IMG/VR virus record: IMGVR_UViG_3300044629_000431
Location: 82,478 to 146,477 of that record
DNA: 64,000 nucleotides
Source: a virus
Direction: 5' to 3' (one strand)
Shown: positions 58,818-64,000 of the stretch, one piece after another
How the letters are laid out: every line of letters begins with the position of its first letter
Position numbering within the stretch: the stretch's first letter is position 1
Notes under the pieces: generated by a model
Databases searched by the model: none
What the model was told of the DNA's origin: nothing
Seen by the model: only the letters and a program-made list of their open reading frames with translations
Made by a program: the position numbers and the translations under genes

Positions 58818-59435
58818 TCACCTCCAACGGGGTCCAACCACCCAACCTACAAGGCTCTTACGCATACCAGACTTGACCTTACGAACTCGGTGAGGAGTGC
58901 GTGAGTCAAACAAAATCAGAGTGCCTCTCTGCTTGGGAGCAAAATAGGTCTTGCGTCCATTATCCATAAACTGAACTTCACCACCAGTATAGTCTTCTGG
59001 GTCTGATAGTTGCAGTGAGAAGGAAAGTTTTCTTACATACTCACCCTGAACCGTCATCAGGTCCTGGGCAATGTTGGTGCCAGAACTGACGATTTGTTGA
59101 GGTTTATAGGCAGTATCAATACCAGCATCAATATGCCAGTCATAAAACTGTCCAGCACCATATTGAGTGTATTGAATACTTTCGCCATCAATCGCAGTCA
59201 GGTCATACAGAAAATTTTCTCTGTTGGTTCTCTGAATATAATGCCAGATAAAACCACCGACCCAGTGAGAGGTGGGAATCCAAGCATTCTTGCTATCACG
59301 GATGACTTTATCTACTGCGTCTCCGTGAAGTCTGGACTCTTGTGCGATGGGGTCAAACTTCTTGATATCTTCTTCAAGAATTTCTATAATATCTTTGGGT
59401 AAGTCAGTCGTGTACCACGTCGTAAGAAATGACAT
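58818..59435 (-). CDS. PKHD-type 2OG-Fe(II) hydroxylase
   Basis: This 205-residue protein has YDWHIDAG with HxD at 101-103, RKLSFSLQLSDPEDYTGGEV, GTLILFDSRTPHRV with the distal His at about 182 and Arg 192. This is the clear pattern of the PiuC/PKHD prolyl-hydroxylase-like family. It is the first gene of the three-oxygenase operon, which has an extended -10 promoter-like site. Confidence 0.85.
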   Translation of the reverse strand: MSFLTTWYTTDLPKDIIEILEEDIKKFDPIAQESRLHGDAVDKVIRDSKNAWIPTSHWVGGFIWHYIQRTNRENFLYDLTAIDGESIQYTQYGAGQFYDWHIDAGIDTAYKPQQIVSSGTNIAQDLMTVQGEYVRKLSFSLQLSDPEDYTGGEVQFMDNGRKTYFAPKQRGTLILFDSRTPHRVRKVKSGMRKSLVGWVVGPRWR

Positions 59436-59466
59436 AAAAGAATAATGTGTTTCAGTTTTATTATAT

Positions 59467-59475
59467 ATTATACCA
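59467..59475 (-). promoter_or_regulatory. Extended -10 promoter-like site before the oxygenase operon
   Basis: TGG followed by TATAAT (59467-59472) on the minus strand; no clear -35. It is 31 bases before the ATG at 59435. No late motif is present here. Confidence 0.4.
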
Positions 59476-59489
59476 CAAGAAGTGATGTT

Positions 59490-61685
59490 TTATGATGGGT
59501 AAGCAATGATGACGATACCAGAACCACCAGAACCACTACCTCTTCCACCTGGTGATGGGGCTGGAGATAATTGACCAGCACCGCCGCCACCGGCACCAGT
59601 ATTTGTTAGACCATTTCCGGCAGTTTGAGAGCTTCCATCACCACCAGGACCACCACCAGCATAAGGTCCACCAGGTCCACCACCAGAACCTCCAGGTCCA
59701 ATTGCCACAGGGCTTGGGAAAGATGAAGATCCACCTCCACCTCCACCACCAGCAACCCAATATCCACCACCACCAGGACCAGGAGCACCTACTGATGATT
59801 TTGGATCTCTAAATGTTGCTGGCAATTGAATTCCAGGTCCACCGTAACCAGCAAGTTTTGGACTATTTGAACCAGCTAGACCTCCTCCGCCAGCACCACC
59901 GCCGCCGCCGCCACCACCATCGGGAGGATATGAAGCACCTCCTCCGCCAGTAAAACCTTGTCCAGGTACAGCTGGTCCTGGTCCCCCACCAACTGGATTA
60001 CCAGATCCACCGCCACCACCAGAACCACCAGGACCACCAGCAGCATTATATGCGCCACCATATCCCCCACCAGTTGCTGAATATGGTCCAGATGGATGAG
60101 TTATTGAACTGTTTCCCCCTTGCGAACCTGATGATGTACTTCCTGATGCAAGTCCAGCACCCCCAGATCCTACAGTAATTGTATAAGATGATGGTGCTGG
60201 AAAGGCAATTGATGGTTGTAAATTATATCCACCTGCTCCACCACCACCAGAAAGAATATTGCCACCGCCACTTCCGCCGCCAGCAACTATAACTACTTCT
60301 GCTGATGGAATTGCTGATATTGTTTGGAAAGTCCCCGTAGATGTAAAGGTGTGGATGATCTTACCATTATAATAACTAATAAGACCACCAGTTGCTTTTG
60401 CGGTTGCTGCTAAGTTTCCAATTTGATAACGGACGACTACGATACCTGAACCACCGGAACCACTAGCTAATGGTCCTCCCGATGGTCCTCCATATCCACC
60501 CCCACCACCACCGCCAGTGGAATAAGTTCCACTTGTTGCTGCTACTGCATTTTCTCCACCATTTCCACCGCCACCAGATCCTCCAATTCCCCGTGTACCA
60601 GGATCTGGAGTACCGAATATAGATACACCACCACCTCCTCCTCCAGCGTAAGGTGCTGTTATTCCAGTAATAGATGATGATGTTCCAGAACCACCTGGAC
60701 CTCCAAGGCTCGCAGTTCCGCTAGTTCCAGAACTACCAGCACCTCCTCCTCCACTAGCTCCATAAACACCTGAGCCGCCAGATTGGGTTCCACCAGGATT
60801 TCCTTGTGGTGGTGCTGTTGGTGGTGTATTTCCAGTTCCACCTGCCCATCCGGGCCAACGTCCTCCACCACCAGAACCACCTGGATCTCCAAATCCACTT
60901 GAACCACCACCTCCACCGCCGCCAGTAGAAGTAATGGTGGTTATAGTTGGATTTGCGATGGAGGACGAACTTCCTGGATTTCCATTGAATTGTGAGAGCG
61001 GTGCCGGTGGCGATGATACAACAGAATTACCACCAGCACCGACAGTAATTGTATAAGAACCAGGAGAAGCACTTACAGGTAATCCAGTACCAGTTCTAAA
61101 ACCTCCTGCTCCACCGCCGCCTCCACCAACTGAAACGACAGACGCTCCAGAACCACCTCCCGCAACTACAAGGTATTCAACAGTATTATTAGTTCCAGGA
61201 GCACGAGAAACAGTAAAAGTTCCAGACGATGTAAAAATATGTGCTCTATAAAGAACTCCACTTTGAGTATAGTCACTTATAGTTCCACCCGTCGCATTAA
61301 TATATTCCCCACCACCAACTATAACCCATTCTCCACCTGTCCATATTTCTAAATTTTTAGTGTCCGAATTATAAACAAGAGTTCCCGACGCAGTTCCAAT
61401 ACCAGCATTACGTCCTGTGGTCGTTGTAGCACCAATACCAATACTTGTTTCTCTTAAAAACGTATTGCCAACATTGATACCACCAGAAAACGTAGAGACC
61501 CCAGAAGTGTTTACTGTTCCAGTTACATTTCCAGTTACATTACCCGTTAAGTTTCCAGTGATACTCGTCGCACTCAAAATACCGACCGTTGTGATACCTG
61601 AAAGAACCACACCAGTATCACTGAATGTTACGGTGCTTAATCCACTTCGGTTTTGTATTTGATTGACACGAATTTCAGAAGCCAT
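59490..61685 (-). CDS. Large glycine-rich tail fibre (two Gly modules)
   Basis: In this 731-residue protein the N-terminal shaft has ITGNLTGNVTGNVTGTVNTSG and GTLVYNSDTKNLEIWTGGEW. Then two Gly modules begin EYLVVAGGGSG and EVVIVAGGGSG, with linker AKATGGLISYYNGKIIHTF; it ends SGIVIIAYPS. The Gly parts carry many PGG and GGP units. Same design as 61706-63889, next to it. Confidence 0.75.
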   Translation of the reverse strand: MASEIRVNQIQNRSGLSTVTFSDTGVVLSGITTVGILSATSITGNLTGNVTGNVTGTVNTSGVSTFSGGINVGNTFLRETSIGIGATTTTGRNAGIGTASGTLVYNSDTKNLEIWTGGEWVIVGGGEYINATGGTISDYTQSGVLYRAHIFTSSGTFTVSRAPGTNNTVEYLVVAGGGSGASVVSVGGGGGGAGGFRTGTGLPVSASPGSYTITVGAGGNSVVSSPPAPLSQFNGNPGSSSSIANPTITTITSTGGGGGGGSSGFGDPGGSGGGGRWPGWAGGTGNTPPTAPPQGNPGGTQSGGSGVYGASGGGGAGSSGTSGTASLGGPGGSGTSSSITGITAPYAGGGGGGVSIFGTPDPGTRGIGGSGGGGNGGENAVAATSGTYSTGGGGGGGYGGPSGGPLASGSGGSGIVVVRYQIGNLAATAKATGGLISYYNGKIIHTFTSTGTFQTISAIPSAEVVIVAGGGSGGGNILSGGGGAGGYNLQPSIAFPAPSSYTITVGSGGAGLASGSTSSGSQGGNSSITHPSGPYSATGGGYGGAYNAAGGPGGSGGGGGSGNPVGGGPGPAVPGQGFTGGGGASYPPDGGGGGGGGAGGGGLAGSNSPKLAGYGGPGIQLPATFRDPKSSVGAPGPGGGGYWVAGGGGGGGSSSFPSPVAIGPGGSGGGPGGPYAGGGPGGDGSSQTAGNGLTNTGAGGGGAGQLSPAPSPGGRGSGSGGSGIVIIAYPS

Positions 61686-61699
61686 TATGGTTTTTTAGG

Positions 61700-61706
61700 T
61701 ATTTAT
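61700..61706 (-). promoter_or_regulatory. Late promoter (ATAAATA) for 59490-61685
   Basis: TAATAAATACC on the minus strand, 14 bases before the ATG; overlaps the stop of the next fibre. Confidence 0.6.
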
Positions 61707-63889
61707 TATGATGGATAGGCGATGATGACGATACCGGAACCACCAGCAGCACCATTTCCACCCAAACTACCTGGAGGTCCATCATTTCCTCCTCCTCCTC
61801 CACCGCCGCCGAGATTGACGCTTCCAACTACTCCTGGTGTTGTTCCAGTACCACCAGCACCTCCTCCACCAGATCCGCCCGATGGTTGGGGATTAGATGG
61901 TGGTGCATTACCAATACCACCAGCTCCACCACCGGCATAAGTTACTGATGTTCCAGAAATAGCAGATGCTGTTCCGTTTCCACCACCACCTGTTCCAAAA
62001 GAACCAGTTCCATTTGAACCTGCTCCACCAGCTCCGCCACCACCACCGGCAGTATAAGCAGGACCTCCAGTATCTGCAGTCCCACCATTATTTCCTTGTG
62101 GTGGTGATACTGGTGGGGTATTTCCAGTTCCCGCAGTTCCTCCATAAGCAGCACCACCAGCACTTCCACCAGGTTGTCCATTTTGACTTGGAGGACCATA
62201 ACAACCACCAGCTCCACCACCAGTTGAAGTTATTGTACTGAATATAGATGGAGTTCCAGAAGAACTTAATGTTCCTGATGGAGCAATGCTTCCATTTCCT
62301 CCACCACCAACTTGAATGGGATAAACACCAGGAGAAGCACTTACAGGTAATCCAGTACCAGTTCTAAAACCTCCTGCTCCACCGCCACCACCATTTCCAA
62401 TATTGGATACTGATAATCCAGCACCACCACCTCCACCACCTGCAACTACAAGATAGTCAACGGAAGTTAAACTAGGGTTAGTAATCGTAAAAGTTCCTGA
62501 TGATAAGAAGGTGTGAACTGTTGTGGTTGGTGTATAAGAAATTACACCACCAGTTGCTTTTGCTGTGGTTTTAAGCGTTCCAATAGGGTAACGGACGACT
62601 ACGATGCCAGAGCCACCATTACCACCAAGTAATCCAGCACCTGGATTACTGGTTCCACCAGCACCACCGCCTCCGCCACCAGTAGAATAAGTTCCACTAC
62701 TTCCAGGTCCAGTTCCAGTACCGTCGCCAGCTCCACCACCAGCATATGGTCCACCTGGTCCACCACCAGGTCCTGGAGTATTGGGTCCAACACCACCACC
62801 GCCACCGCCGCCGGCAAACCATTGAGTTCCACCACCAGGTCCAGGTGCTCCAATGGAAGGAGAAATTTGAACTTGAGATCCAACTCCACCATAACCACCT
62901 GTAGGCTGTGGAGCAGACTGTCCTGCGCCACCAGCACCACCGCCACCACCGCCTGCATCATTTCCACCAGCATCATTTCCAGCACCGCCAGGATTTCCTT
63001 GTGGTGGAGATGTTGGTGGAGTATTTCCTGTTCCACCTGGTTGAACACCACCATTTCCTCCACCACCGCCGCCAGAACCACCTGGACTTCCTTGGTGTGT
63101 TGTTAAAGCAGTAGGAGCATTATAACCATGACCGCCACCACCACCACCATCAACAGTAACAGTGGTTATAAGTGGATTTGCAATAGAAGAAGAAGATCCA
63201 TTTGTGCCTCTTCCACCTGGAGCTGCTCCAAGACCACCATTACCACCAGCACCTACTGTTACAGTATAAGAACCTGGTGCTGACGACACCAAAAGTGTTG
63301 ATCCTGCTAATGGATGTCCAGAAAGACTAGTTCTTAAACCACCGGCGCCGCCGCCACCACCACCACCCGAATTCGTTCCACCAGCACCGCCACCGCCACC
63401 TCCAGCGACTACAAGGTATTCAACACTACTATTTGCTGGTGGAGCACTATTGACTGTAAAAGTTCCTGATGATGTAAAAATATGAGCCCTATAAACAGTT
63501 CCACTTTCAGTGTAGTCACTTATGGTTCCACCAGTGGCATCAATATAGTTTTCTCCAACGTTTCTCCATCTTACTCCATCCCATATTTCAACTCCTTTGG
63601 TATCAGAGTTAAATACAAGAGTTCCAGTAGCAGTCCCTATACCGGCATTGCGTCCTGTGGTCGTTGTAGCACCTAAACCAACACCAGAACTACTAATAAA
63701 TTTATCACCGACCGTAATACTAGTTTGTATTCCAGATATCTGACCAGTGACATTACCTGTTAAATTACCACTAAAAGACGTAGCAGTAACTCTATCAGTT
63801 CCGATTGATACATTGTTTCCAACAGTAATTGAACTCGCTACCGAGATCGTACTAACACCAGAAATACTGTTGAAATTAATGATTGCCAT
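61706..63889 (-). CDS. Large glycine-rich tail fibre (two Gly modules)
   Basis: In this 727-residue protein the N-terminal shaft has TSFSGNLTGNVTGQISGIQT and GTLVFNSDTKGVEIWDGVRW. It carries two Gly modules with linker AKATGGVISYTPTTTVHTF, as in 43399 and 52347, and the end SGIVIIAYPS. The module FRTGTGLPVSASPG is shared with 59490-61685, which suggests exchange between neighbours. Confidence 0.75.
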   Translation of the reverse strand: MAIINFNSISGVSTISVASSITVGNNVSIGTDRVTATSFSGNLTGNVTGQISGIQTSITVGDKFISSSGVGLGATTTTGRNAGIGTATGTLVFNSDTKGVEIWDGVRWRNVGENYIDATGGTISDYTESGTVYRAHIFTSSGTFTVNSAPPANSSVEYLVVAGGGGGGAGGTNSGGGGGGGAGGLRTSLSGHPLAGSTLLVSSAPGSYTVTVGAGGNGGLGAAPGGRGTNGSSSSIANPLITTVTVDGGGGGGHGYNAPTALTTHQGSPGGSGGGGGGNGGVQPGGTGNTPPTSPPQGNPGGAGNDAGGNDAGGGGGGAGGAGQSAPQPTGGYGGVGSQVQISPSIGAPGPGGGTQWFAGGGGGGGVGPNTPGPGGGPGGPYAGGGAGDGTGTGPGSSGTYSTGGGGGGAGGTSNPGAGLLGGNGGSGIVVVRYPIGTLKTTAKATGGVISYTPTTTVHTFLSSGTFTITNPSLTSVDYLVVAGGGGGGAGLSVSNIGNGGGGGAGGFRTGTGLPVSASPGVYPIQVGGGGNGSIAPSGTLSSSGTPSIFSTITSTGGGAGGCYGPPSQNGQPGGSAGGAAYGGTAGTGNTPPVSPPQGNNGGTADTGGPAYTAGGGGGAGGAGSNGTGSFGTGGGGNGTASAISGTSVTYAGGGAGGIGNAPPSNPQPSGGSGGGGAGGTGTTPGVVGSVNLGGGGGGGGNDGPPGSLGGNGAAGGSGIVIIAYPS

Positions 63890-63919
63890 CTATCTTATAA
63901 TAAGACTTCCAGTTTTGAA

Positions 63920-63927
63920 TATTTATA
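63920..63927 (-). promoter_or_regulatory. Late promoter (TATAAATA) for 61706-63889
   Basis: Exact T4 late consensus on the minus strand, 30 bases before the ATG; overlaps the stop codon of the partial gene upstream. Confidence 0.8.
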
Positions 63928-64000
63928 CGACGACCCAAACTCCATCAATCGTCAGAGAACCATTGACATTCACAGGTCCTGCCATCAGACCATTAAAGTT
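63923..64000 (-). CDS. C-terminus of another fibre-cap protein (partial)
   Basis: The visible 25 residues, NFNGLMAGPVNVNGSLTIDG then VWVVV, match the cap motif of the proteins at 41931, 47735 and 57053. The start lies outside the window. Confidence 0.6.
   Translation of the reverse strand, partial: NFNGLMAGPVNVNGSLTIDGVWVVV

Noticed and set aside
43399-63889. Repeated CCACCACC-type stretches as a possible CRISPR or satellite array
   Set aside because: They are Gly codons read on the minus strand within fibre genes; there are no regular repeats and spacers.
1-64000. Photosynthesis genes (psbA, psbD, hli) expected in cyanophages
   Set aside because: I found no reading frame resembling them in this window; they may be elsewhere in the genome.

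Overview
This window is a piece of a T4-like (Tevenvirinae-type) marine cyanophage genome, most likely a Synechococcus or Prochlorococcus myovirus. The evidence is the T4 core set on both strands (gp26, gp51, gp5-like and gp27-like hub proteins, gp54-like, gp4, gp48, gp53, gp32, gp59, gp33), the typical cyanophage genes thyX, phoH, glutaredoxin and a Peptidase_S74 fibre, three tRNA genes, and many copies of a T4-type late promoter (TATAAATA / CTAAATA). No integrase, IS element or CRISPR array was seen.

Layout. 1-874: 5' part of an SF2 helicase gene (minus strand, runs off the window). 945-10634: a fibre gene and a tightly overlapping minus-strand operon of small enzymes: two related methyltransferases, two related proteins of unknown family, four 2-oxoglutarate/Fe(II) oxygenase-like proteins and a glycine-rich fibre. 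10682-16297: a 1871-residue beta-helix/fibre protein ending in an S74 chaperone. 16334-17969: tRNA-Leu, tRNA-Met, tRNA-Ile, a frame-broken HNH endonuclease, a Phd/YefM-like antitoxin and small proteins, with sigma70-like promoters. 18020-28324: baseplate hub and tail genes (minus strand). 28362-30881: the only plus-strand block, gp4, an unknown, gp48 and gp53. 30873-35953: Mom-like protein, gp32, an unknown, gp59, gp33, exonuclease, PhoH and ThyX. 35950-39135: early-type small genes, several too short for routine gene calling, then glutaredoxin. 39257-64000: a 25-kb tail-fibre region with seven large or medium glycine-rich or repeat-rich fibres, small accessory proteins, a sulfotransferase and three further 2OG oxygenases.

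How it fits together. Replication and early genes have strong TTGAC(A/C)-N17-TATAAT promoters, read by host sigma70 RNA polymerase. Structural genes mostly have their own late promoter, often overlapping the stop codon of the gene before. The fibre region is built from duplicated and shuffled modules, and putative protein- or glycan-modifying enzymes lie between the fibres.

Most notable: a complete -1 programmed-frameshift signal (T TTT TTC plus a 12-bp stem) joining gp26 to gp51; the duplicated enzyme pairs in the 3.4-10.6 kb operon; a possible attenuator or small RNA ahead of glutaredoxin; and an orphan antitoxin in the tRNA cluster.
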